From assembly GCF_020085105.1 (NCBI RefSeq), contig NC_058055.1, positions 12,626,822 to 12,690,821 of the forward strand: 64,000 nt of DNA, given 5' to 3'. The first letter of the stretch is position 1; each line of letters starts with the position of its first letter. The notes below the pieces were generated by a model. The model made no database searches and was not told the origin of the DNA. It saw nothing but the letters and a program-made list of their open reading frames with translations. The stretch comes from Siniperca chuatsi (lineage: Eukaryota; Chordata; Actinopteri; Centrarchiformes; Sinipercidae). Of this stretch, positions 52,612-64,000 are shown one piece after another. The position numbers and the translations under genes are program-made.

Positions 52612-53643
52612 GTGAGCAGTGATCCTTGTAATTATATTTAGCTTAAAACAAGTCGAATATTCTATGATGGATGGGCCAGTTATGTCATTTGATCTGTGAG
52701 CAGTTTATTTCAGGGTTTGTGATCTTATTGTTTCAACATGTATATTATTTTAATTTTCTTCATAAAAAAAGAAAGAAAAAGTATCACACAGATGACAGAA
52801 TTGTTCAAAACAAACAAGAGACTAAGTTACTTTTCAACGTGGACAGTGTTGGCGTCCTAATGGCTGTCTGAAGGCCTGAGTGAAGTTCAGTGATACAAAT
52901 AAAGGTAGCCTAACCCAGGAACTAAAACACTTCAAATATGTTTACATTTATAGATGCCTTTTTATTCATAGACACTTATTACTCTTGATTATTGTCACAC
53001 AGTGAACAATTAAGACATATACATATTATTTAAAATGTTTTTATATGTCAAATGTTGCTTTGCGGTTGTATATCAATAAATTCTAAATACTGAATAACCC
53101 TTTGTAAATAATAATGCTTTCCACAATACATTGAGCACAACACTGAAATAATCTTAATGTTAATGAGCATATGACATCAAATAATATCAAATGGACGAGT
53201 AGGCCTATAGATTGTGATACTGAGTCAGAATCCTGAAGAAAAGCAAAGGTGAAGTAATTATTTCCCTTTTATGCTCGTAATTATTATGCCAAATCAATGG
53301 GAAATAAAGTAAAAAATATTATCGTTTTAGAGATGTAAAATATTTTAATTAATTATTGATGATATAACAATCATTAGCCTTAAAACGCGGTAATAAACAT
53401 GCTAAGAAATAAGTCACGTTCATTTACTGAAAATCAGTAGTCCAAAATAACGTTTGGGCCAAAACATAAAGGCTGCTGTGCGCACTTCTTAAGTTCAAAT
53501 TTCAGCTGCTGTCTACCTGCATGTGAGGCGAGGTGAGCATGCCGGCCTACAGGGGTTACCATAGTTTAGGTGTTTTTCTCTATTTTAACTTTCTCATTTA
53601 ACCTTTATCTACGTTAGGATTTGTTATAGTATAGCTAAACTCA

Positions 53644-53740
53644 TATAAATATGCCCCAAAGGTCGGCCTTCTTATCAGCTCCACAGCAATCATCACTTCT
53701 TGTCAAAACAGAATCCAGTCATGTTTGGGGAAGTAAAAAG
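53644..53740 (+). promoter_or_regulatory. Second candidate TATA promoter with first exon
   Basis: TATAAATA (53644-53651) is a strong TATA-type match. ATGTTTGGGGAAGTAAAAAG then runs up to the donor |GTGAGG at 53741. Spacing and layout resemble the arrangement at 52.5 kb. No second exon was identified. Confidence 0.25.
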
Positions 53741-53821
53741 GTGAGGAAATAATTAGTGATCTTAATAAGACAAACCAGCATTCACGTAAGCGAAAAGGAA
53801 TTAAAACTAAATAATAAAAAG

Positions 53822-53923
53822 ATGGACATTTGTACAACTTGTCTCATTCTGATGTTCATTATGATGCAGGCTTATAGGCTATTTATGCAGAAATATATGC
53901 GTGCTCGCCGTTTGGTTGGTTAA
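53822..53923 (+). CDS. Possible 33-residue membrane microprotein
   Basis: A short frame starting MDICTTCLILMFIMMQAY has a hydrophobic N-terminal half and a basic C-terminal half ending RARRLVG. It could be one membrane span or signal peptide. It lies about 170 bases after the second TATA-type arrangement. I recognise no family, and frames of this length are common by chance. Confidence 0.15.
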   Translation: MDICTTCLILMFIMMQAYRLFMQKYMRARRLVG

Positions 53924-54499
53924 TCCTCAACTTTCCTTGCTGTTACATTATTTCGTTTATTTGACTCCAAGCTTTTAACTCTTTAATTTCTTTCTATTGC
54001 TATTGTTGGAGCAAAGCTGCAGCTGATCTTATTGTGTCACTCTTTTCTGAAGAGGCCTTTTTTTTTGTTTTTCTCAACCAGTCAGATATATGTGATAAAC
54101 ACGAGTCTGGATGCATGCAAAATATGGGAGTAATTCCTATAGAACTTATTCTGTTGAAACTCAGACGAGGTCTTGTTTTGGTAGCCTATTAGATATGCAT
54201 GTTCTACCCTCCTGCGTAGATGCAATATCTCCTTTATTTTCGGGGCCTTACTTGCCCATAAATAAATTAAAAAATCCCCATTTAGAATTTCACTTTCTAA
54301 TCCAAAATCTCACCATGAGGCATGTTACATTTCTGTCTAATTTACTTACCTAATAAGCTATATAGAACTATGTCTCTGCAGTGCCGTGCTTTGTCAGCTT
54401 CTCCGACAGACAAAAAACAACATGTCAATTTAATTAATCTGTCATCAATCAGTAACCTACTTTGGCCTATATTTCAGACCAATTTTTAATCATGAATAT

Positions 54500-55150
54500 G
54501 AATCAGTAAAAGCAGTTCTGTTCGGATGTCGAGGCCACGTCCAACGCAGATTTCAGCCTCAAAAAGGTGTCGTCGCAGTTTGGAAAAGGCAGCCGCTGTG
54601 ATCACCTCACAAAGTTTTGCCCTACATCCCGACACAAGAATGCTGTGGCGCTGCTCCAAACGCAGCTCCATTATTATTTCAGATCAGACGCACGGCCGTA
54701 TGCTGTATGTTATGCTTCTGTAAACTCTGCGAAGCAATGCCATATGCTTGGCTGCACGTTAGGACACTTGAATGCTGCAGGACAGTAACCATCCGAATGA
54801 CATGTAAATAAAGCGTCATTCCACCAAGCGAGATCCCATAACCTACCTTACACCGCTCAGTCTACAGCAGGAGCGCCTCAAAGCCTCGACGGCGTGCCGC
54901 AGGAGACGAGACAAGGCAAAAGACACATGTGAATACGCTCGGAGGCCTTTATGACAGCACAGCGGACCGCTTCTGCTTGCTTCACAAGATGGACAAGAAA
55001 CGGCGAGTCGTGGCACGGAGAGCGACACACGCACAAGTTCAACGCCGCACGCTTCACCTCTGATGTCAACACGCACTGTGGGAACTCAGTGGACACGCGC
55101 CACCCCTTGGTGTTATTGAGGAACTGCAGCTTTGCCTTCTGGTGGTAACA
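54500..55150 (-). promoter_or_regulatory. CpG-rich block; candidate pura non-coding first exon
   Basis: By eye about 40 CpG dinucleotides fall within roughly 640 bases, far above the surroundings. On the minus strand a segment ends in overlapping splice donors GGT|GTAAGG and AAG|GTAGGT (exon end 54852 or 54847), facing pura. Mammalian Pura is reported to have 5' non-coding exons. A first exon of about 54847-55100 spliced to the acceptor at 49880-49882 is therefore plausible. A plus-strand AATAAA at about 54806 suggests a possible divergent transcript as well. Confidence 0.4.
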
Positions 55151-55801
55151 GGTAGGGCAACATTTTTATTTATTTTTTGCAACTGTAATAGAAGTAAAGA
55201 AGTACGTGAGCATTGCTACTATCAACACCTTGTTACAAGCACAAGTCTGGGTCGGTATTATGAGCCGTTTCTCCCTTTACAGCTTGGCTGAATCCTTCCC
55301 GTGCACATGCCCTGTGCGTCTATTCTGTGTTGGTGTTAAGAGTGTTGTTTGAAAAGCACATTGGCAGTTCTTGTTACAGGAAAGAGGAGTTCAGTTGAGT
55401 TCACACAGTAATAAATAGTTTTATGCCTGTGTCTTACATCAGCACTCTATAGGCCTAATTTATAGGTCTTGTACAGTTTCAGCACCACGGAGAGCAGCCA
55501 AGCCTGTGTCACATCTGCACGACATGCGCATAAATGAAAACAAAAGTAAATGTGGAGGTGGAGGTGTATTTTATAAATGTACAATACAAATGTGTTTGTT
55601 CTGAAACTCATGGGCTCCCTGTTTTCGCCTAATTCAATATAAACATGTATTGCCTTATACTGTATGGGCCACAACGAGCATATTTTATTGGGCAGAATTC
55701 AGGCTTGGTTCCCTGCTTTTCCTAAGTTAGTACCTTTACTGTGTGATTTACAGCAGCATTTACAGCAAGCATGTGTCAAATTGCTCATAATTACACTGTG
55801 G

Positions 55802-55816
55802 TCAGCAGATGTCGCT
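55802..55816 (+). promoter_or_regulatory. CTCF-like site, left of nrg2 exon 1
   Basis: TCAGCAGATGTCGCT is close to the CTCF core CCASYAGRKGGCRC, with T for the first C and T for a G. A near-identical 15-mer lies on the other side of nrg2 exon 1 at 58426. Binding is not shown. Confidence 0.3.
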
Positions 55817-56469
55817 CTTTGTGAATACTGTCAGTACAACATCCTGTATCCGCATTCTATTTGGCATTTAGGCTCAACCAAACCAAACCAAATTACAATC
55901 ATAACTTGACCTAAACATTGCTACAGATGATGATCAAACGTGTTAATATTCCTATATTATGCTTCTTAGTTACGTCTGTAGTCCTTTGTCAAAGTGCTCT
56001 ACGTGATCATGTGAGCAAATGAAATTATAATTGTAAAAACACAGAGAAGCATACTTTCACTGAATATTCTCCTTCTAAGGTGATTCAAATAGTTTTTCTC
56101 TGCTTTGGACCCCAATATTGCAGCTGTTTCAGCTGTATGGATTTAATGCGGTGCTTCAACATCAGTTTTTTTAGAGGCAGAGCAGCGAATGTGACCTGAA
56201 TGCAGGGCATGACTTAATGGGCTGAGACGCAAAACTCATTCAAAACAGTCTCTTGAAGAATCTGAAATGCTTTCGCAGCCTTAGTCATCGCAGCCATATG
56301 ATTTTTCTAGGCCCACCGGACTATATGCGGCTGCATTTTTTTTATGTGAATCTTTTTCATTTTCTGTGGAGTAATGCCTTAAGATGCGATTTTGAGGAGG
56401 GACAGTTATGGATTTAGGATTTCGTTTGTTTCATTATAACGTGAGATCACCGCTGATAAAACACCATGG

Positions 56470-56972
56470 AGTGATTGACATACAGTAACTGGGTTTTGGG
56501 AGTGAGGAGATCGACCCTTTGGTCCGTCGGTTGCCTGTATCTCAGTGCTCCAATCCTGCGTTTTTGTTGACGGAGCCCCTTGGCAATCGGCATTATTTTC
56601 TCTCCGTCTGTGGCTAGTGGGGGAGGCGGAGAGAGAGACGCGGTGGAAGGCGCCGTATTAGCGTTACAGCTGCCGACCAGAAATACTGCTTTATTTTTTG
56701 GAATGAAACGCGGCTTATGTTTTGCGACCGGACTACCAAACTTGTGGTTCACTGCAGCATTTTGCGTCTTTTCTCTCCGCTGCAGATGATACAGAAAAGC
56801 ATCATAGCGGTACCCCATCACTGCAATTTTTGGGCAAAGATAAGAGTGGCGTCGTCTTGCAGTTAAGGCTACTATGGCAGCATAGGGGGCTTCTTCTGGA
56901 GGGGAGAATCCGCCAATTCCTTGCTTAACCTATCTACAATGCCTTATTATTAGCAGAAGGCAGTGGCTGGAT
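56470..56972 (+). promoter_or_regulatory. nrg2 5' flank and leader, GC-enriched
   Basis: CpG-containing sequence increases from about 56.5 kb and continues through the coding exon, fitting a CpG-type promoter. There is no convincing TATA box. Several short upstream reading frames occur. The transcription start cannot be placed. Confidence 0.4.
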
Positions 56973-57212
56973 TTGAAACCCAGCATCATCCCGCGGTTTC
57001 CCCGTTTCAAAGCTGCTGTTTACCCATTGAAAATCACTCGAAAAAGCAGCGGATCCCGATGGCATGGACACTTATGCAAGGTCTGCCGCGCTGCCGTGCT
57101 ACTGGAGCCTACTTGCTGTCTCTTCATTCAAACCAGCTCCATCGCCATCGCCCCGCAGCCGAGAGAGCCCTGCCGCAACGCGACCAGCGACCACCGAGCC
57201 AAAGCAGGCGGC
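56973..57212 (+). CDS. nrg2: Possible N-terminal extension of nrg2
   Basis: Eighty codons stay open and in frame ahead of the Met at 57213, starting at ATG 56973. The extension is basic and Pro/Ser-containing, without a domain. Human NRG2 starts about 90 residues before the equivalent internal Met with a Ser/Arg/Ala-rich stretch. The extension here is not similar overall apart from its last few residues. It may be coding or leader. Confidence 0.35.
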
Positions 57213-57621
57213 ATGAGGCTTGATTCAGTACATTTATCCATGCTGGTCATCGGGGTCTCATTCGCCTGCTACTCCCCGAGTTTGAATTCCCTGCAGGACC
57301 AGGCTTACAAATCCGCCGTGGTGATCGAGGGCAAGGTGCAGTCTACGCCTGTGAACGTCTCCGCGGAGCCGTACCGTGTGAATGTCAAAGTGCTGGATGT
57401 TTGGCCCCTAAACAGCGGGGGTCTGGAGCGAGAACAGCTCGTCACCGTGGGGGAATTTGGATCTGAGGCTCCGTGCACCAAAGTGAAGAAGAACCACAAG
57501 TACATTTTTTTCATGGACCCCACTGACGAGCCCTTGGTTTTCAAGGCATCGTTTGCGCCTCTGGACACGAGTGCAAAGAACCTAAAAAAGGATGTTGGGA
57601 AGATCTTGTGTGAGGACTGCG
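57213..57621 (+). CDS. nrg2: Neuregulin 2, first coding exon (partial gene)
   Basis: The exon encodes the N-terminal region of pro-neuregulin-2, a membrane-anchored ligand of ErbB3/ErbB4 receptors. Residues 9-20 are an internal hydrophobic stretch leading to SFACYSPSLNSLQDQAYK. Further conserved blocks are VKVLDVWPLNSGGLEREQ, YIFFMDPTDEPLVF and APLDTSAKNLKKDVGKILC. These match human NRG2 in order. The exon ends GACTGCG|GTAAGT, phase 1, as in human NRG2, where the next exon starts the Ig-like domain. Ig, EGF, transmembrane and cytoplasmic exons lie beyond the window. The Met at 57213 is the minimal start, but the frame stays open upstream to 56973. The preceding residues AKAGG resemble the AAAGG before the equivalent Met in human, so a longer N-terminus is possible. 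The a or b copy is undetermined. Confidence 0.93.
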
Positions 57622-60600
57622 GTAAGTTAATGTATTGTGGATTACCGGTGAAGTCCAACCCGGAAGAATGAGCGGTCTGTTAGCCCCTGGCTTAGGGCTT
57701 TTGGTAACAGGCACTCTGGTGAATTGTGGTTATTATGGCCACAGCATGGTTTGGTTGTCAGTGGGTACCAGATAGGTGCCTAAGGGGCGTCTATGCAGCA
57801 ATTTTCGACAACTCTCGCAGGCTCCCATAGCCCACATGATCAATCAAACTCTCTTTCTCTCTCCCATTCTCTTTCCCCTGAACTGCATCAGACATGCGCC
57901 TCGCACTGTTTTTTATGAGGAATTGCAGCTTATCGAACTATCTGCATCCTGCAAACCCGCATTATACTTTAAAGGTTTTAGGCACCTTCTAATGCATCTT
58001 TTACTTCCTAGGCTTCACATGCGGATTTCTGTTTCCAAGAATTGTCGCGGCTCCTTATATGAACATAGAGCACATGCATTTCATGGACCCGGTACAATTT
58101 CAGGACCAGGGACAGCGGCCTGTATCACCGGTATCACGTGTGGAAAATCACGCTGCCCTAAGCAAATTGGTTCCTAGGATATATTTAGGCTCCCGCCCTG
58201 CTTTAATGCTTTAATACCCCACACTTTGGCATAGCCTATCGTAGTCCAAGTGCTCTATGCACACATGCGTCTTCAGTGCAGGCAGAGGGCTAGCAGTGTG
58301 TGTGTTGTGGTCCTAACCAGGAATCTTAGGGGTTGTTGTTGAAAAATCATCAACTTTACCACGCAACACTTAAGGGTTTTCGCTTTTTTAGATTGTGGCA
58401 CAAGTAGTTCAGGAATGGACTTTGGTCAGTAGATGTCGCCCTTAGGGAGTAATTTTAAAATCACATCAGGCACATTTTAGTTGTAATAAGGTGTTATTCT
58501 TTTTTCTTTTTTTTTTACTATATTCATTGTCACTGATGATATTCAAGTGTATTTATATTATTTCAATGGGCAATGGTCTATCTCTCTCTCTTTCTCTCTC
58601 CCAGATGGCTTAATGTAAAATGAAAATCAAGGCTGATCATTTTGTTTAGGCTATGGAAGTTACTGATTAAGAACAATGCAGCATACTGTTGCACTGGTGT
58701 TGATGCAGCAGGCTGCACACAAGTACATTCAGTAATATGCATGTGTACATGGATGCACAGACACACATTTTTGTTTAAAAATCGTGTGTTGTTTAGTGAC
58801 AGACTTCATGGAGCCTTCTCTTCTCACTAGAGAGCCACTTCTCAACAGCTTAAATGCCAAAGAGAGTGTCTGTCTTGCTCTTCACCAGGGTAAAATACTA
58901 CTTTAATTATAAAGTAGTGTCAGTGTCTGTAACGGGATGTTAAACACCTATCAGTGCTTGTCATCGAGCCACTCCTTTACTTGTGTCTACAACTAATGTC
59001 CCATGCTGGCCAGCCTGCAACACAACTTCAAAATGTGAGGCAGCTTGTCTTCCATACTTTGAATGATTGGAACCAGTTAGAGGATGTGTCACACATATGA
59101 TAAAAAAATGTGTACTTCCACTGAAGTGTTGTGGCCTAGAACATGATGTGTGCCCTGTACTGCCGCCTTCTTTAATCCTCTTAGCCTGTTCTCATGAGAC
59201 ACAAATGCTTTCCTCTCTTCTTGATTTTGCCACACTCGCTCTGGCTTTTAAACTCATCATCCCATTAGAGAGGTAACACAAAATGGAACTTATTACCTCC
59301 TGAGTTCTTTGAACAGCCCAAACAACCCCCCACTTAGCTTGTCAGTGACGTGATCAAACTGGCACAGCCACCTCACTGTATTACCTGAGAGAATTGCCAC
59401 GCCCGCTTCCTGGGCCTCTGTAGATCTCTTATATTTAGTTCAAAGTACCCAACAACGTAGCTGGTGTTGCTCTGGTGGGCCATTGTAATTGAGTGGCTTC
59501 TTACTCAGTGTAATTGATCTCATCACTGTTTCTTTTCTGATCCTGCCTCCTCCCCAATCATGTAATTTCAACATAGCCTTTCATACAGACAGATAAACAG
59601 TCAGCCCCTTGACATCCTCTTGTCCCTTTGAGCTCCCTTCTTCATTCAGCAGGGACTCAAGATCAACTACATTCTGTTGACTGCCTCTTGCCCTCATATT
59701 AAGTTCCCTAACACCTAATCAGTGCATCTACTGTATATTATGGACCATTATGTCTTAGATTTGAACCTTGAACTGCTGCATAAGCAGCTTTGTCTGGGCC
59801 CAAACATTGATTCCAGGCCCAATTAGCACACATCCCAAACTTGCCTTGGATCCCTCGTGTGCAGAGGTACAAAAGCTCCCAAGTGTGTGAACCAGGGGAC
59901 AGAACATACACTCTGTACAGCTCTCACAGTGAAGCAGTTGTTGTCTTCCAGTTCCTAAGGGCTGCCTGAATAACAGGCTACCTACAGAGCTTACCACCTG
60001 CACCCCTTCCTCAGGACTCAGTCAGCTGGGAGCTCTGGGTTCCTGCCAAAGAAGAAGAGAGAAGAGCAAGAAATACTGTTCTTCTGGTATAGAGTACAAC
60101 AAACATACTGTATGTAAACACAGGTTCATGTTAAGCTATCAAATCTGTCCCTCAAGCAGATCATGTTGTATCTGACTGGAACAGCAACATTGTCTCTGAC
60201 ATTATTGTACTGTAAAGAAAAGAAAGACTATGTTAAAGACATCACAGTCAAGTACTGTACCTTAGCGTTAACACATAACAGCAACTATTTCCTAGAAGTC
60301 CAGTGCTGCTTTGTGACAAGTCACTGATGATGACAAAACACCATCGCCTTTAAGAGGAAGTTTGCCTAACATTTAATACAGGCACATGCATATTTCACAC
60401 ATTTGTTTTTCACAGAATAATTCACAGACCATATGCAGTGTAATTGCAGCTGCCAGAAATAAATGCCTTCTGACTTATTCCTCAGTGCACACTTTGTATT
60501 TACTCTTCTTTTTAGCTTGTTGAGTATATGTCAGTAGGCTTGGTATGTAAGTACTGAACTAGGAGGCCGACATCTCTACATACACATTTCTGTCTATTTG

Positions 60601-63600
60601 TCCAAGTGAAATCTAATCCATTCAGAAACTGAGTCTTTTTCTATGACAGAAGACTGTTAGCAGTCAGCATGTCTTGATTATCTTCTGTGGCCAAACTTTG
60701 TTCACCATGTGCTGTGTTATATACTATGTACTGCTTTTTTATCAACTGAGGGTATGAGATGAAATGACATTTACCTTAATGAGAGTGGATATGTTTTCAA
60801 TTGGAATGGAGTCTGACATTGCTCAACTTAGAACTGTAATTTCAAGTATGTCACATCTGTTTAGCTCGTACTATTTAGCATAACAATAGTGTTTTTGTCC
60901 TTCATGGCTCAGTCTAAATCAAAAGTCTGTATAATGAACCAAATGTGGTAAGTCAGGCCCCTAGCTTTTTGTCTGTCCATAGACCCCATGGAGGAGACCT
61001 ACATAATTGCGTTTTGCTTGTGCATGTGTGTGGGTGTATGCAGACTGGTGGGAGCATTGCATCAGTAAAAGACAGTACAAATCGGTGCAAGACTTACGCA
61101 CAAAAAAAAAGTCATCTGAGTCGAGTAACACATCGCCCTAAAACCGCCTTCATACTTGTTATTAACAAATGTGCAAATCATTCTCACTCTTGTGAGTATT
61201 TATTCATTGCTCATTGAGCCCATTTATTTCTCTGAAGTAAATCAATGTAACAATGTTGTTGTGAATGCACACGCTGTCACTAATCTGTCACTGTGAAGTC
61301 CCACTGTATGCCGGTCACAGCTGCTGCATTGAGGTGGTAGACAGGCAGAATTTTGCCTCGAGCTATGCATCTTTCGGTGAATTGAGAGAGTTCCTTAGAA
61401 GAGCTAGACATAGAACATGAATGACAGCTGTTGATGGCTACTGGGTTCTGCTCTTACACCACAAGTTTGTCTGGCGGCAGTAGGAATCAACAAGCATCTA
61501 CAGGCTGGTCATTACAGCCTAATAGCACATTCAAGGTCAGTTTTGCAAAATGCTGTTTATTGTGAGGTGCTGATTTACTGTATTTCACCACCGAGATGAT
61601 TGTCATGTACAGAATGTGTGTTTGTTTAGATAAGAATGATTGAAGTGTTTTCAACTGTCAATGCTGTAGTGTCTCTAGCCCAGGGCAGAGGTACAGGCTA
61701 ATGTGATTGACCAACTGGAAGCATGGATTTGTTTCGACTAAGGTTATGCTGTGCGTTTGTGTGGACTGTGTTCTATGTTCACTGGGTCATTATGTAGACT
61801 TCTTGCCTTTCTGAATCTCCACTCAGCCTCTCTACTCCAACAAGACAGCTTGATGTATATTTATTTATAAGATGTGTGAAAAAAGAGCACGGCCATTTTC
61901 AGTGATTGGCCCCTCATTTTCCTCTCCTATTAGATACTTTCTCACAATTACTCAGATTTGTACTCCACATTTCTAAAGGCATAATTTTACAAACTATCAT
62001 TATGCCAGAGTGAGCATATTGGGTCTATGTCTTTTGTGTCTACAAAAGTCACAATTCTGCAGTGACAGACCAGTTTTCATGGTAGAGTTGAGGTTTGCTG
62101 ATTCAGGTTATGGTTGATACCTGTTTGCAGAGCACAGCTGTTACAAAGCAGGTGTGTGATGAGAGTAAGTGGTGTGCTTGGAGCCTTTCAGTCATTGGGC
62201 TTTAATACCCCTTAAATATCAAATCAGGGGGATTTCATCAGGTGGTTGCTGCCTAGTGTTATTCTATAGCATGTGTAGGGGAAAAAAACAGCCTATGTCT
62301 TTTCACAGTTTAACTTGCAACAAAGATTCAAATAATCTACTATATTTGCCTTGTACAGCAGAAATAACAGTTATGAGATAGAAGAAGATTACTAGCTAAA
62401 TTAATTCCTTTTTTGCACAGACATGATTGCCACATATTTGGCAGTAGAATTGTGTAAGGCAATATTTTGTCTATTTCACTACAGTGTCAGTTGATTCATT
62501 TAATCTGTAAAGCACTGAAGCTCTTAAGAATGATGCATGTTTGTTGAGGTTACATGACTAATACAGGAGTGAGGATTATTTATCTTAATATTTCATCAAA
62601 CTCATTTTGATATTATAGTATAATTGCTGTAGCATGTTTATTGTGTGTTCTTGAGTGTGATTTTTCTTACTTTTTTGTATGTAAAAAATATATAGACAAG
62701 TGCAGATGCTATACCGTCCCATTGTGCTTAGCTAAGTGTGCAACATCTACTGCTGCTGTATAGTTAATACAGCCCTGCAATAATCAGGGTAAAGCCATGG
62801 TGTGTATTAAGAGGATCTAGTCTAATGAAGAGCTATGCAGTTAGTTAAGCTGTATTTCACGGTCATATCACCCTAACCTACCCGAACACACCAATGGTAG
62901 CTCATTGTAGTTCTTACTGAAATACTTGCTTAAAAAATCCCATTTTGTCAGCAAAACACAGCCACTTCAGTTACAACCATATATTATACCAAAACAGAAA
63001 TTTATGTTTCTCCATTCTTTTATTCCACACACGATTTTGGAATTGTACATGCAAAGCCATAGCTTACAATGAACGAGTATCTTATAACAATATACTGATA
63101 AATGTTGCATGCTGTCGGAATAACTCACCTCCTTCATTTGATTTCATCGGATTTTTTAATGTGGAAACACAAGCTTTGGCATATAAAAGTCTTCACAAAT
63201 GAGGCAAATTAACACTTAAATAGTTTTAAACCAAAGATACAGTCGTCGTTAGTAAAGAGCTTTGGCCGAGGCTAACCTGTGTTTCTTCAGTTACAGGCTA
63301 ACTTAACATTGTGCTAGCTAATATAAAAGCCAGCATACCAAAGCAAAATCCCACAACTGTAAATAGAGTAAGTGTTAGATTTGCAAATACAATCAATATC
63401 AATATTTTGAAAAGGACACAATAGGTTTTAAATTTAGTTTAATTAATAAGGCATGTGATTGGCAAAGGGCAAAAAAGCAGGAAAATACACATACACACAC
63501 ACAGAGACATTTCATACCCTTTCCAGAAATCTACTAGGGCCACAAGTTTGCTCCATAGTGCTGATCAAGAATGGTGGATAAGAAATACAATTTACCCATG

Positions 63601-64000
63601 ACAAAAGAAAGTATCTAAGACACACAGAAACAAGGCGCCTGTCAAAACCTGCTCATACTTTTTTCACACAGCATGACAAATAAACACAAATATCCATGCT
63701 CACTTCACCTTGTAAAATACACCAAACAATGTGCACATAATTCTGTGATAAGTGGGTCCTGGTAGGTTGGCTGTCCACCATTTTAGAAAATGTATAATTT
63801 TACTTTCAAGTAATGCTAGCTGGTGGCTAATTTAGTTAATCCCACTTGATGGCAGCGACTATTTACTGGCTTTTACTAGCCCATTGGCGCTTTAGACGCA
63901 GGTAACTATGTAGTTTCACTTTAACTAACTTGTATATATATGTGCAACTTAAACATTTAATAAGTTTTCTGCCTTGCGCAAAGCAGATAGTCACACAAAT
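57622..64000 (+). other. nrg2 intron 1 (continues beyond window)
   Basis: From the GTAAGT donor to the window end no further exon was recognised. In particular there is no Ig-like or EGF-like coding segment. NRG2 first introns are very long in other vertebrates. The sequence is AT-rich with few repeats. A CTCF-like site lies at 58426 and a short CA tract near 63490. Confidence 0.7.
58426..58440 (+). promoter_or_regulatory. CTCF-like site, right of nrg2 exon 1
   Basis: TCAGTAGATGTCGCC differs from the site at 55802 in two of 15 positions and has the same orientation. It lies about 0.8 kb into intron 1. Confidence 0.3.

Larger units (their letters stand above)
50000..54500. other. pura-nrg2 intergenic or pura 5' intron
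   Basis: This is AT-rich DNA with no conserved coding exon. It would be the first intron of pura if the CpG-rich block near 54.85-55.1 kb is its first exon. Two promoter-like arrangements (52.5 and 53.65 kb) and one 33-codon frame are listed separately. Confidence 0.45.

Noticed and set aside
57305..57658. Minus-strand 117-codon frame over nrg2 exon 1
   Set aside because: Antisense shadow of the conserved nrg2 coding exon.

Overview
This is vertebrate nuclear DNA, almost certainly from a percomorph teleost. Three things point there. It is mostly AT-rich and non-coding, full of CA/TA/GA microsatellites. It carries several interspersed repeats of the kind that are abundant in percomorph genomes (palindromic MITEs, a tRNA-type SINE, LINE 3' tails). 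Its two clear genes, pura and nrg2, stand divergently side by side as PURA and NRG2 do on human 5q31. No bacterial, organellar or viral genes were seen. Layout: from 1 to about 28.6 kb I see no gene, only transposon remnants, microsatellites and a few candidate motifs. From 28.7 to about 43.2 kb, on the minus strand, lies a split gene I assembled from seven coding exons whose splice phases all agree. It encodes about 341 residues. Its first two exons match the N-terminal region of the SH2D4A/SH2D4B family, but it ends at a PxxP motif with a stop codon and a nearby AATAAA, before any SH2 domain. From about 43.3 to 48.9 kb is AT-rich sequence that probably includes a long pura 3' untranslated region and holds a weak candidate for an IGIP-like micro-gene. 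The intact pura coding exon is at 48,943-49,800, minus strand. Between pura and nrg2 (49.9-56.9 kb) is a regulatory-looking interval with a perfect TCTCGCGAGA palindrome, a CpG-rich block that may be a pura non-coding exon, and two TATA-box plus splice-donor arrangements. The first coding exon of nrg2 (plus strand) ends at 57,621, and the rest of the window is its first intron. How the genes relate: pura encodes a single-stranded nucleic-acid-binding protein important in neurons, and nrg2 encodes an ErbB ligand. They form a conserved divergent pair and are not known to act in one pathway. The SH2D4-like gene is the most novel item. In human, SH2D4A lies on 8p with NRG1 and PURG, and SH2D4B on 10q23 with NRG3. 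A third SH2D4-type gene next to pura/nrg2 therefore fits a genome-duplication paralogue kept in this fish and, as far as I know, absent from mammals. Exon coordinates were read by eye from splice signals and reading frame, without transcript data. Repeat and family names come from recognition, not from a database search.
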